From Thiothrix subterranea (GTDB lineage Bacteria > Pseudomonadota > Gammaproteobacteria > Thiotrichales > Thiotrichaceae): a DNA stretch of 64,000 nucleotides. The notes beneath the pieces are model-generated. The model searched no databases, had not been told where the DNA came from, and was given only the letters and a program-made list of their open reading frames with translations. The position numbers and the translations under genes are program-made. Positions 27,624 through 35,131 of the stretch are shown one piece after another. How positions within the stretch are numbered: the first letter of the stretch is position 1; each line of letters begins with the position of its first letter. The stretch lies in the NCBI RefSeq assembly GCF_030930995.1, contig NZ_CP133217.1, positions 310,001 through 374,000 on the forward strand. Reading direction: 5' to 3'.

Positions 27624-27790
27624 GCCGGATAAACACCCTTAAACCCGTGTTTTTGCCGAAAATGACCTTTCCGCGAATTCTCCCAAGCCTGAAAATTCAT
27701 CAAATTGGCGCGTTTCCTCAAATTGAGGACGTTCCTGAAAACTTAGGCGCGTGGTGGCGGATTGCAGCAAATCAGCATTTAAGACTTTGA
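27620..27790 (+). CDS. Small hypothetical protein (56 aa), uncertain
   Basis: The ATG at 27620 overlaps the stop of the 35-residue frame. The peptide starts MSRINTLKPVFLPKMTFPRI and ends GAWWRIAANQHLRL. No family is recognised and there is no independent ribosome site. It may be the last gene of the left run. The next 148 bp hold no gene. Confidence 0.35.
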   Translation: MSRINTLKPVFLPKMTFPRILPSLKIHQIGAFPQIEDVPENLGAWWRIAANQHLRL

Positions 27791-27938
27791 TGATATTTGA
27801 ATTCTGCTGGTGACGAATCCCGAAACCGGGGCGCGTTTCTGCAAACGACACCCCTGAATATTAGAAAAAACTTATCTAGTTCCTGGACTAATCACGCATC
27901 CTCATTTTGAGGAAATGGGCAGAATTTCAAATGTAACC

Positions 27939-28307
27939 CTATCCCACAATTGGTAAACGTCTGATGCGGATACGCTGATCTTGCACTGTAATCACACTGC
28001 CCGCCTGAATGTCTTGCTGACATTGTGCAATAACGGCTTGCACCAATGCTGCGCATGTATCGCCCTTTAAGCCTTCCATTCGGATACGGATAACAGAAGG
28101 TTGGCTTGCAGACGAAAGCGCAAGCAAGGCGTGAAAATCAGCATCTAGCGTAACGACTGCCCTACCCTCATTTTTGGCATGTTCAAGTATCTCGGAATCC
28201 TTAGCAGCAGCCATGCCGATTTCACCCACATGGATAGCATCAACACCCGCTTGCCGTAGTAATTCCGCTGCACTACGGGGTAAGCCTTGGTCAAGCAGCA
28301 AGTGCAT
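27939..28307 (-). CDS. DUF5615 PIN-like protein, putative toxin
   Basis: A 122-residue protein (ATG at 28307; a TTG at 28322 is possible). MHLLLDQGLPRSAAELLRQAGVDAIHVGEIGM and AVVTLDADFHALLAL are typical of DUF5615, a PIN-like fold with conserved acidic residues. It overlaps the DUF433 gene by 17 bp. DUF433-DUF5615 pairs are regarded as probable toxin-antitoxin modules; nuclease activity is inferred from fold only. It could stabilise the element. Confidence 0.8.
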   Translation of the reverse strand: MHLLLDQGLPRSAAELLRQAGVDAIHVGEIGMAAAKDSEILEHAKNEGRAVVTLDADFHALLALSSASQPSVIRIRMEGLKGDTCAALVQAVIAQCQQDIQAGSVITVQDQRIRIRRLPIVG

Positions 28308-28533
28308 AGGGCTGTAACTCAATTACGCGGTCATCAAGGCTTGATGCGGCATACAGTAACGCTTGCCGAATATCCTCATTTTCCAGTTCTGGAAATTCAC
28401 GCTGTAACTCTTGTCTGTCTGGATACAGGGCTACCAGCTCGATAACGCGGCGAACGGTAAGGCGCAAATTGCGTATGCAGGGCTGACCATTCATACGATC
28501 TTGGTTTATCTGGATACGGTCTAGTTTCATCAT
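28291..28533 (-). CDS. DUF433 protein, putative antitoxin
   Basis: An 80-residue protein starting at 28533 or 28530, with GGGAG just upstream. DRIQINQDRMNGQPCIRNLRLTVRRVIEL and LYPDRQELQREFPELENEDIRQAL show the DUF433 helix-turn-helix-like pattern. It precedes and overlaps the DUF5615 gene. By analogy it would bind DNA and neutralise the partner. Confidence 0.82.
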   Translation of the reverse strand: MMKLDRIQINQDRMNGQPCIRNLRLTVRRVIELVALYPDRQELQREFPELENEDIRQALLYAASSLDDRVIELQPYALAA

Positions 28534-28551
28534 TATTTCTCCCATTGGTTG

Positions 28552-28761
28552 CTACTGGCGGCGCTTGTCCAGTTCCTCGCTCACGATACGACGCAAACCG
28601 TCCTCACTGATGCACTTGTCTTTCTCACGCCTGATGCTTTCCTCAAGTCTCACAATAATTTCAGCATTCAGAGAACGTCTATTCTGTTCTGCCAGCTTTT
28701 CGAGTTCTTCCTTAACTTCCGGCGGCATTCGCAAGCCAAAAGGGTTCACGTCTCTACTCAT
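28552..28761 (-). CDS. Arc-family ribbon-helix-helix repressor
   Basis: A 69-residue protein from the ATG at 28761. VNPFGLRMPPEVKEELEKLAEQNRRSLNAEIIVRLEESI is a textbook Arc-like RHH domain. A charged tail (EDGLRRIVSEELDKRRQ) follows. It is divergent from a second Arc-like gene, with 109 bp between the starts holding a repeated operator-like sequence. Confidence 0.82.
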   Translation of the reverse strand: MSRDVNPFGLRMPPEVKEELEKLAEQNRRSLNAEIIVRLEESIRREKDKCISEDGLRRIVSEELDKRRQ

Positions 28762-28774
28762 AAAATTACACCAC

Positions 28775-28851
28775 ATTATTATGACTTCACAGTGTAGCCA
28801 TAAATAGCTTGACACGATAGAAACACCGTGAAATTATTATGACTTCACGGT
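28775..28851 (+). promoter_or_regulatory. Divergent promoter region with duplicated operator
   Basis: The 19-mer ATTATTATGACTTCACAGT at 28775-28793 recurs with one change at 28833-28851. The second copy is half of an inverted repeat, ACCGTGAA (28825-28832) and TTCACGGT (28844-28851). A TTGACA at 28809-28814 lies between them, with AT-rich -10 candidates over the second copy. This is the expected layout for autoregulation by one or both flanking Arc-like proteins. Confidence 0.65.
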
Positions 28852-28870
28852 AAAGCTACAAGGAAAAAGC

Positions 28871-29050
28871 ATGACTGCTACCAGATCAATCAAGCCTTTC
28901 GGCTTGCGCATGAATCCAGATGTAAAAACATGGATTGAAGAACGGGCAACCCATAACGGGCGAAGCCTTAACAGTGAAATCAACCAGATATTGAAGGAGT
29001 TGAAAGAAGGCACGGCAAATAAAGCCGCAAAAGATCAGGCGAAAGCCTAA
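28871..29050 (+). CDS. Arc-family ribbon-helix-helix repressor (59 aa)
   Basis: A 59-residue protein with AAGGA before its ATG. SIKPFGLRMNPDVKTWIEERATHNGRSLNSEINQIL is an Arc-like RHH domain clearly related to the divergent gene's product. The tail is Lys/Ala-rich. It reads toward the unrecognised membrane-protein block, and a weak hairpin terminator follows its stop. Confidence 0.82.
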   Translation: MTATRSIKPFGLRMNPDVKTWIEERATHNGRSLNSEINQILKELKEGTANKAAKDQAKA

Positions 29051-29058
29051 ACGAAAAC

Positions 29059-29074
29059 GCCCCAGTTACGGGGC
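29059..29074 (+). terminator. Weak hairpin terminator
   Basis: GCCCC (29059-29063) pairs with GGGGC (29070-29074) across a 6-nt loop, followed by ATTTA. It lies just after the Arc-like gene and may separate it from the block starting at 29149. Confidence 0.45.
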
Positions 29075-29148
29075 ATTTAAGGGCTGAAAGAGAACTCGAC
29101 CTCTCAAACAGCCAAGTTACTGAAACCCGAACAAAAAGGAATCCAGCA

Positions 29149-29565
29149 ATGGAAAATGATAGCAAAATCATCGAACAATTACCCTACGCAATTTTCACAC
29201 AATGGAAAAACGCGCAACTCGAAGCCACCAAAACTGAATGGGCTTATGTCTCTGGCATGATTGCAATGGAAATTTCCCGTAATCCATGCCCTGAATTGAT
29301 GACCGCGCACAATGTCGCCACACAGCGCGGATTGATGGCAGCGAAGGGCAGCACAAACGCCTATGCCAGCCTCACCCCTGCACAACGTCTGCAAGAGCTT
29401 TTCAGCGTCACAACCCGCATGAAGGCGCATTCGGTCATCTTGTCGCAATTCTTCACCCGACCGGCAACCAAAGCGGCGGCAATCGCTGGCATGAATCAAG
29501 AAATTGAAAACATGCAAATCTTGTGGGCGCTAGTCCGTGCGGATTTAGAGGGGGCGCAATCATGA
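29149..29565 (+). CDS. Hypothetical protein, first gene of accessory block
   Basis: A 138-residue, probably cytoplasmic, largely helical protein (WKNAQLEATKTEWAYVSGMI; SLTPAQRLQELFSVTTRM; MNQEIENMQILWALVRADLE). No family is recognised. AAAAGGA precedes the start. It opens a run of five genes, the first four joined by 4-bp ATGA overlaps. Confidence 0.65.
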   Translation: MENDSKIIEQLPYAIFTQWKNAQLEATKTEWAYVSGMIAMEISRNPCPELMTAHNVATQRGLMAAKGSTNAYASLTPAQRLQELFSVTTRMKAHSVILSQFFTRPATKAAAIAGMNQEIENMQILWALVRADLEGAQS

Positions 29566-29753
29566 GTAAGCGAATCAAGTACGTCTACCTGCAACCCGGA
29601 CAAGTGCCACCGCAGGCAAAACCCCAACCAAAACACAAGCAACCCGCACCAGCGCCACAACCCAAGCCACAAAAGCCACCTGTCATGGATGGCTTAGCGT
29701 GGATTATGTTGCTGGCAGTGGCTGCGCTATGGGCATGGGGGGCAATGGCATGA
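29562..29753 (+). CDS. Small proline-rich single-pass membrane protein
   Basis: A 63-residue protein whose ATG overlaps the previous stop (ATGA), with GAGGGGG upstream. It has a short basic start (MSKRIKYVYLQPG), a Pro/Lys/Gln-rich stretch of about 30 residues, then one hydrophobic helix (LAWIMLLAVAALWAWGAMA) to the C-terminus. The layout suggests a cytoplasmic tail anchored by a C-terminal membrane segment. No family is recognised. Confidence 0.6.
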   Translation: MSKRIKYVYLQPGQVPPQAKPQPKHKQPAPAPQPKPQKPPVMDGLAWIMLLAVAALWAWGAMA

Positions 29754-30064
29754 GCAAGCAAAACCTCACAATAGCAGCGGCGGCGGCAATCCTGCTGCTT
29801 GCATCGCCTGTAAACGCCACGGCTGAACCTGACCCATACTTTGCGGCATCCATTGCGCGTGATCTAAAAATATGCAATCCGAGACTGACCGGCATTCGTT
29901 ATTCAAGCGACGAAAAGGAAACGGATAAGGATTATCTGTGTATGGATGCAAAAGGCTATATACAACTGTATTCCGATATTTATCTAGTTGGCTGGTCTCA
30001 CGGGGTTCTTGGCTTTATGGCTGGGAATTACATTGTTACTGACCCTGTGAGGTTCAACAAATGA
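29750..30064 (+). CDS. Small secreted protein, unknown
   Basis: A 104-residue protein starting at an ATGA overlap. A signal peptide (TIAAAAAILLLASPVNATA) is followed by a mature chain of about 80 residues with two cysteines (KICNP, DYLCMD) that could form a disulfide. Tyrosine-rich segments include YIQLYSDIYLVGW. No family is recognised. It is probably periplasmic. Confidence 0.62.
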   Translation: MSKQNLTIAAAAAILLLASPVNATAEPDPYFAASIARDLKICNPRLTGIRYSSDEKETDKDYLCMDAKGYIQLYSDIYLVGWSHGVLGFMAGNYIVTDPVRFNK

Positions 30065-30435
30065 ACCCACTACTGACACCCCAAGAGCAAGCGCATGTTG
30101 CCTCTGTGAGAGCGTTACAGCGCTTTTCAGGCAATGACACCCCTACTCTCTCCAACGGCAAACAGGAGCGCATAAAGCAAACATTAGACACGTTACAGCG
30201 TTTTAACCTCTTCAAACACGCAACAAACGCCCTAGCACTGGGATTTGTCGGCTTTTACCTGCTGACATTTACCAGCATTGCAGGCGATGGCAACCACATT
30301 TACACGGTGTACAGACTCTTCCCTGTCATCGCGTCTGTAGGCATCACGCTTGCTATCTGGCGACTACCGACTAACAGCCTATTACGACTGTTTTATCTCG
30401 CTGGTTTGTTTGTTGTTTCTTGGATTGGAGCGTAA
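30061..30435 (+). CDS. Three-helix membrane protein, unknown
   Basis: A 124-residue protein with a cytoplasmic helical first half (TLDTLQRFNLFKHATN) and three hydrophobic helices (ALALGFVGFYLLTFTSIAG, LFPVIASVGITLAIW, LFYLAGLFVVSWIGA). It starts at an ATGA overlap with the secreted protein gene and ends 2 bp before the next start. No family is recognised. Confidence 0.62.
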   Translation: MNPLLTPQEQAHVASVRALQRFSGNDTPTLSNGKQERIKQTLDTLQRFNLFKHATNALALGFVGFYLLTFTSIAGDGNHIYTVYRLFPVIASVGITLAIWRLPTNSLLRLFYLAGLFVVSWIGA

Positions 30436-30437
30436 TC

Positions 30438-32003
30438 ATGAATCTGTCAAATGCTTATTTGCTTTCGCAAGATTTGAGCGAAAGCGCTAAAAAGTTGCAA
30501 GCGCATCAACATGACCTGCAAGGTATTAAAACCAGTCAGGCGGTTTTCACGCTGGCAACCTACTTTATTTACTTCAGTTTTACCGCTGTGATCTTCGCAG
30601 GCGTGACCGTGTGGAAGTTGCAAAGTTACATCTTTGACAACTACACCAACGTGATCGGCATGGTGTGGGCATTGGTAACGGTGTTTGCTGTACCGCTGGC
30701 GCTATCACTGGCAAAGCACTTTAATTACAAAGCGATTGCCAAAAACAGCGTAGAACGTGGACACAGAGGGCAATTAATCATTCACGCGATCATTGCCCTA
30801 GCACTGATTAGCGGCTTGTATTATGAGGCAATCAGTAGCAGTTCCAACCTGCAAGCGAAAGCCTTCCATTCTGTGGAAAACAGCAAAGCGGGTGAGGCCA
30901 TTCTCAATACCACCGTGAATAACTCATCAAGCGGCGCTATTGCGGGTTTAATCGCTGATGCTGAATACAAGTTAGTATCATGCAAGCGATTATTAGCGGA
31001 AGGTAAAACAAAGGATTGCAATAACTCCCAAGCCAAGGTGGATAGCCTTAAATCGCAAGCGCAAGCCGAACGGGAAAGCGTAGCGTCTGCCAATGTTGCG
31101 GCAATTTCAGCAAAACAAACAGCACTGGATAAAGAGCGCGATTCTCACGCCCTACCCGCTGCTAAATATGCCGCTGAAATCACCAATATGAGCAATGACG
31201 CGGGAACGATGATTATCGTGATTATCGCGGCACTGTTCTTTGAATTGATTCACATCACCACGATCTTTAATGAAGCGCGGGCATTGCGCGGCCTTGATAC
31301 TTACAGCGCATCTTTAAAAATGTTGAATGGTGAATATTTCAAAGCGACGGGTAAAACCTTCGATTCTGGCGACTTCAAAGATAATCGCACCATTGATTTA
31401 TCCGACAAGCCGTTAAATGTGCCAGTGGATGAACACGGCGCTGACTTTGAAGTAAAAACCAAAGGGCAACCGTACAAGGACAATAAAACCGGATTCGGGT
31501 TTGTTCCCCAAACTGCCAAGCTCTTTAAATGGCAGGATGAACCCAACTTGCCAGCCAAACCGGAAAAGCAAGGATTCGGATTTATCCAATCAGGTCAGGT
31601 TGCTAAAGATCGTGAAACCTCATTGCTGGAAGAAAACCGGCGGAAATACGCGCAGGAAATCATCTTGCCTACGAACCCACGCCCTACCCCATCGGACTAT
31701 GCGCCGGTAGCGCGTAAGGAGAGCGTACACGCATCAACAGAGAAGCCCTTACACGAACGTGTAGGCGATTCTAAGCCCTTACACGAACGTGTAGATACAC
31801 GCATCAACGAAGCGGCGTACACGCAAGCTGCTGAGGCGAAAGCAGGGACTTATGTTGACTGCCCACAATGCGGCGCAAACTTCCGCAAGGCGAACAAATG
31901 GCACACGTTCTGCAAATCCACTTGTAAGGATGATTGGCACAATGCGAAAGACCCAACGCGATTGGAGGCGTTAAAAGCGAAGTCTCGGAGGCGCAAGGCT
32001 TAA
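30438..32003 (+). CDS. Large membrane protein with C-terminal zinc-ribbon-like motif
   Basis: A 521-residue protein. Four hydrophobic helices lie at about 33-58, 72-93, 112-129 and 256-277. Between the third and fourth is a charged coiled-coil-like region (about 172-250). A long polar tail (280-470) contains a duplicated KPLHERV. The end has Cys475-x2-Cys478 and Cys492-x3-Cys496 (CPQCGANF, FCKSTC), probably binding zinc. The tail is predicted cytoplasmic. It is the largest and last gene of the accessory block. I do not recognise the family. Confidence 0.7.
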   Translation: MNLSNAYLLSQDLSESAKKLQAHQHDLQGIKTSQAVFTLATYFIYFSFTAVIFAGVTVWKLQSYIFDNYTNVIGMVWALVTVFAVPLALSLAKHFNYKAIAKNSVERGHRGQLIIHAIIALALISGLYYEAISSSSNLQAKAFHSVENSKAGEAILNTTVNNSSSGAIAGLIADAEYKLVSCKRLLAEGKTKDCNNSQAKVDSLKSQAQAERESVASANVAAISAKQTALDKERDSHALPAAKYAAEITNMSNDAGTMIIVIIAALFFELIHITTIFNEARALRGLDTYSASLKMLNGEYFKATGKTFDSGDFKDNRTIDLSDKPLNVPVDEHGADFEVKTKGQPYKDNKTGFGFVPQTAKLFKWQDEPNLPAKPEKQGFGFIQSGQVAKDRETSLLEENRRKYAQEIILPTNPRPTPSDYAPVARKESVHASTEKPLHERVGDSKPLHERVDTRINEAAYTQAAEAKAGTYVDCPQCGANFRKANKWHTFCKSTCKDDWHNAKDPTRLEALKAKSRRRKA

Positions 32004-32048
32004 TTAATCGAAACGGGCAGGGCTTAACCTCTGCCCATTTCTGGGATT

Positions 32049-32088
32049 GGTATAGATCAAAGGTATAGATCAAAACCCACGTATTAAT
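32049..32088 (+). promoter_or_regulatory. Tandem 13-mer and shared 17-mer upstream of AlpA
   Basis: GGTATAGATCAAA is repeated head to tail at 32049-32061 and 32062-32074. It runs directly into AAAACCCACGTATTAAT (32072-32088), which matches 26097-26113 at 16 of 17 positions. This lies in the 145-bp gap before AlpA and is probably the control region of the replication operon. Confidence 0.5.
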
Positions 32089-32148
32089 GAAGGATGGCAA
32101 CACATAAATCTACGCTAAGCGCCATTGCACAACACAGGATAACGCCTT

Positions 32149-32337
32149 ATGGAAAACACAAAATTGATTCTCGGATTCGATGGAATCAAGGAAAAAACAA
32201 AATTGTCACGCTGGACTGTCAGGAGAATGCTTAAGCGCGGCTTGTTCCCGAAGCCCATCAAAATTTCTGAACGCCTATTGGCATGGGACAACAGCGTGAT
32301 TGACGCATGGATTGCAAATGGAGGGGTTGAGCAATGA
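32149..32337 (+). CDS. AlpA-family phage transcriptional regulator
   Basis: A 62-residue MerR-like winged helix protein. LGFDGIKEKTKLSRWTVRRMLKRGLFPKPIKISERLLAWDNSVIDAWI follows the AlpA pattern closely: helix-turn-helix, a wing with FPKPIK, and the final W..S.I..WI. AlpA-like proteins activate excision or replication genes in P4-type elements. Its stop overlaps the primase start by 4 bp, so it heads that operon. Confidence 0.9.
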   Translation: MENTKLILGFDGIKEKTKLSRWTVRRMLKRGLFPKPIKISERLLAWDNSVIDAWIANGGVEQ

Positions 32338-33050
32338 TTCAGACAGCAGCGGGGGCATTATCGCCCCCCCCGAAACGCGGAAACCCTGACAGCTACCACA
32401 CCGCCAAGGCTTCCAAATCATCAAAAAACTACACTGCAAATAATAGCAAAATGACCGCTAAAAATCAGCAATTTAGTTTCTCTGAGCTTCAACTTCTGAT
32501 GCGCGGAAAATGGGCGGGCTATCATGGCAGCGTCGGCATTATTCAGCACAAGATCGGTAAGCAAGTTGGTTGCCAAGGTTGCGGCGGCGAAGACCGCTTT
32601 TCGTTCCAGAAAGATTACCCTGAAACTGGAAGATGGTTTTGCCGTCAAGGTGGAGATCCAACAGGCGGCGATGGATTTGCATTACTGCATCATATTTATG
32701 GCTGGACGCCTCAACAGCAATTGCAATCCGTGGCTGATTATCTCGGTTTGTCCAAAATTGACGATAAAGAGAAAAAAGCATTGCGCCTGACTGCTGAAAA
32801 GCAGGCAAAAGAATTGCAAGCTGCTATTGCAAAAAAAGACGAACAGGCAAGACGTGATAGCAACGTATTAACCATGCTCGAAAATCTGATTGATGAAATC
32901 CGCCATCGTCAATACCTACAGCACCAAGCAGTGCGTTTTAACGGCGGTTATATTGCCGAACCGACTATTGACGAAGTAACCACAGCGCAAGAGCTTAACG
33001 CGGCAATTCTTGAAGCCTACGCACATAAGCGCGGGGTGGATTATGTTTAA
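32334..33050 (+). CDS. P4-like primase zinc-binding protein
   Basis: A 238-residue protein. After a polar N-terminus, residues about 50-150 hold the P4-type primase zinc region: GKWAGYHGSVGIIQ, CQGCGGEDRFSF, GRWFCRQGGDPTGGDGFALLHHIYGW. Only three cysteines are obvious, which I believe is common in this subgroup. A long charged helix follows. No Toprim catalytic motif is evident. It probably acts with the helicase encoded next, whose ATG overlaps its end by 8 bp. GGAGGGG lies before its start. Confidence 0.82.
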   Translation: MIQTAAGALSPPPKRGNPDSYHTAKASKSSKNYTANNSKMTAKNQQFSFSELQLLMRGKWAGYHGSVGIIQHKIGKQVGCQGCGGEDRFSFQKDYPETGRWFCRQGGDPTGGDGFALLHHIYGWTPQQQLQSVADYLGLSKIDDKEKKALRLTAEKQAKELQAAIAKKDEQARRDSNVLTMLENLIDEIRHRQYLQHQAVRFNGGYIAEPTIDEVTTAQELNAAILEAYAHKRGVDYV

Positions 33051-34590
33051 GTCATTTGACGATTACGAAGCGGAAACAATCCCTAATACCGATATTGACG
33101 GCGAACTTCCACAAAATAAACTTGCCAGTGCTATTGCTGAAAAGTTGCTTAAGCGTATCCGTTGGGATGACAGCACACAGCAATGGTTCAGCAAATCTGG
33201 CAACATTTATAAGCCTTCCCGTGAAATTGCCACACAGAAACTTATTAAACGCGAATTGGATAAAGCAAAGTCTGAAACTGGATATGCTTTTAATCTGGTA
33301 TCCAGCATTGAAAAGTTCATGAGAATTGATTTGCAGGTGGAGCAATGGGAGACAAGCCGTCATCTGTTGCCAATGGCTAACGGCGTGTTGAATCTTCGCA
33401 CCAAATCATTAGAGCAATACGGTGATAGGCTTTTTGATTGGTCATTGCCTTACCCATTCGACCCGCTTGCAACTTGCCCAACAGTCATACGCTACCTTTT
33501 GACCGCAACAGGCGGCGATAGGTCGGTCATTCGCTTTCTTCTGGCGTGGATGTATGCCGTTCTCACTGGCAGAAGTGACCTGCAAAAATACCTTGAACTC
33601 ACTGGTTCAGGCGGTACGGGGAAAAGCACGTTTTTAGACCTTTGCACAATGCTAGTGGGTGATGAAAACCGCGTAATCACGGATTTAAAGAATCTGGAAG
33701 GGCGCTTTGAAACTTCGATTTTGAAGGGCAAACGGCTTGCACAGATCACAGATTCGGGAAAGCACGGCGGTGAGGTGTCCGTGTTAAAAGCCATTACCGG
33801 CGGCGATCCTATCCGCTATGAAAGAAAGAATACGGCAATTGGTGAGCCATTCGTGTTCCGTGGGCTTGTGATGATTGCAGCAAATGAAGCTATTCAAAGC
33901 ACCGACTACACAAGCGGTCTTTCCCGCCGGAAAATTCCCGTTCAATTTGAACACCGCGCAACTGAAAAGCAAAAGCGTCGTTACCGCAAACAGGGCGGAA
34001 TCATCAAGGTTATGCAAGGGCAAATGTCAGGGCTGGTGAATTGGCTTCTCTCGCTCGATGAATCGGAAGTAGTGGAGCTTATCAACAATCCAGACGGTGA
34101 AATGATGCGCCAGAAGATCGAGGCGGAATTGAAAGTTAATCCCGTGCTGGCATGGCTGAATGAAAGGGTAGTGCAGTGTTCCCCGAATCAGGAGGAGGAT
34201 TACATAGGCACGAAAAAGCAACTTCCATCCGAAGGGCTTTACCCGAACTATGTTGACTACTGCGAAGGTCAAGGGCGCGAACCTATGGCTATCCAGCGTT
34301 TCAGTTCGATTGTGCTGGACAATTGCCGGACATACGGCATTCAGACAACCCATAAGCAAGGTTTTCGCCTCAAATCCAAGGGCGGTCAAGGCGCTATTCT
34401 GTCAGGGCTTAGACTTCGTACAGACTTCGATCTTAACAAACCACCATTAATTTTAAGTAGCTGTGATGAACTTAGGGGTGTTTGTGATGAAGTTGTTATG
34501 AAGCAAACCCGCAGTAGTGATGGATGTGATGAATGTGATGAACATAAAACGTCTACAGCATTCGGCAAGAAAAAGGCGGTGAATTTATGA
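33043..34590 (+). CDS. Phage/plasmid P4-family SF3 helicase
   Basis: A 515-residue replication helicase. I chose the ATG at 33043, which overlaps the upstream stop. Residues about 95-180 resemble the D5-N domain (ETSRHLLPMANGVLNLRT), then the Walker A motif GSGGTGKS at 188-195, DLKNLEGRFETSILKGKRLA, and RGLVMIAANEAI as the SF3 sensor region, followed by GLSRRKIPVQF. The last 40 codons contain iteron-like TGTGATGAA repeats that read as Cys-Asp-Glu. It should unwind the element's origin. It overlaps the next gene by 4 bp. Confidence 0.92.
   Translation: MFKSFDDYEAETIPNTDIDGELPQNKLASAIAEKLLKRIRWDDSTQQWFSKSGNIYKPSREIATQKLIKRELDKAKSETGYAFNLVSSIEKFMRIDLQVEQWETSRHLLPMANGVLNLRTKSLEQYGDRLFDWSLPYPFDPLATCPTVIRYLLTATGGDRSVIRFLLAWMYAVLTGRSDLQKYLELTGSGGTGKSTFLDLCTMLVGDENRVITDLKNLEGRFETSILKGKRLAQITDSGKHGGEVSVLKAITGGDPIRYERKNTAIGEPFVFRGLVMIAANEAIQSTDYTSGLSRRKIPVQFEHRATEKQKRRYRKQGGIIKVMQGQMSGLVNWLLSLDESEVVELINNPDGEMMRQKIEAELKVNPVLAWLNERVVQCSPNQEEDYIGTKKQLPSEGLYPNYVDYCEGQGREPMAIQRFSSIVLDNCRTYGIQTTHKQGFRLKSKGGQGAILSGLRLRTDFDLNKPPLILSSCDELRGVCDEVVMKQTRSSDGCDECDEHKTSTAFGKKKAVNL
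34462..34542 (+). repeat. Iteron-like 9-mers in the helicase 3' end
   Basis: TGTGATGAA occurs at 34462-34470, 34483-34491, 34525-34533 and 34534-34542, with variant AGTGATGGA at 34516-34524. They keep the helicase frame (Cys-Asp-Glu). The region is related over more than 80 bp, in inverted orientation, to 25920-26040, suggesting a duplicated origin or a transposed copy of this gene end. Confidence 0.65.
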
Positions 34591-34946
34591 GTAATCCAGT
34601 GATGCAAATCATCAATGACATTACCGCTACTGGTGCGCGTTTCGTGCTGGATGCTGACGGCGTAGGGCTTGATAGGATTATTCCTGATGACCTGCTAGAG
34701 CTTGCACGGCAACACAAATTCGCAATCAAACGCGAACTCGAAGCCCAACAAGCTGTAATCAGGGCGGAAGGTATCCGTCTGCTGAAAGTAGCGGCGCATG
34801 GCTTGCCCCTAGACTTTCCCGAACTGCAAGCATTCTTTGAGGGCGATATTCACGACTTCGGAAGCGGTGGCGTATCACCGGCTGGTATCCGCAAGGCTTG
34901 CGAGTGGTTTGCTTATGTTTACCCTGCATGGAGAGCGCAACAATGA
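34587..34946 (+). CDS. Small protein with TubC-like N-terminal region
   Basis: A 119-residue protein. ATGARFVLDADGVGLDRII, then PDDLLELARQHKFAIKREL matches the pattern of TubC-type N-terminal docking modules, a fold also found in element proteins encoded next to replication genes. The second half (SPAGIRKACEWFAYVYPAW) is not recognised. It is joined to the helicase upstream and the excisionase downstream by 4-bp overlaps. Function is unknown. Confidence 0.6.
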   Translation: MSNPVMQIINDITATGARFVLDADGVGLDRIIPDDLLELARQHKFAIKRELEAQQAVIRAEGIRLLKVAAHGLPLDFPELQAFFEGDIHDFGSGGVSPAGIRKACEWFAYVYPAWRAQQ

Positions 34947-35131
34947 AAAAATTATTGACCTTGGAAGCATGGGCAGCACTGCGCTACTCCGATCAAGTTC
35001 CAAGCATTAACACCTTGCGTCTGTGGGCAAGGGAAGGGCGCATTCAGCCGCAACCTGTTAAGCATGGTCGGACATATCGTGTTCTCGAAACTGCAAAATA
35101 TTATTGCCCGTTCACAGGTGGGAGTTCATGA
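34943..35131 (+). CDS. Excisionase (Xis-like)
   Basis: A 62-residue protein from the ATGA-overlapping start at 34943. LLTLEAWAALRYSDQVPSINTLRLWAREGRIQPQPVKHGRTYRV is characteristic of lambda/P22-like excisionases: a winged helix that binds and bends DNA near the attachment site to favour excision. Its stop overlaps the integrase start, the standard xis-int order. Confidence 0.88.
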   Translation: MKKLLTLEAWAALRYSDQVPSINTLRLWAREGRIQPQPVKHGRTYRVLETAKYYCPFTGGSS

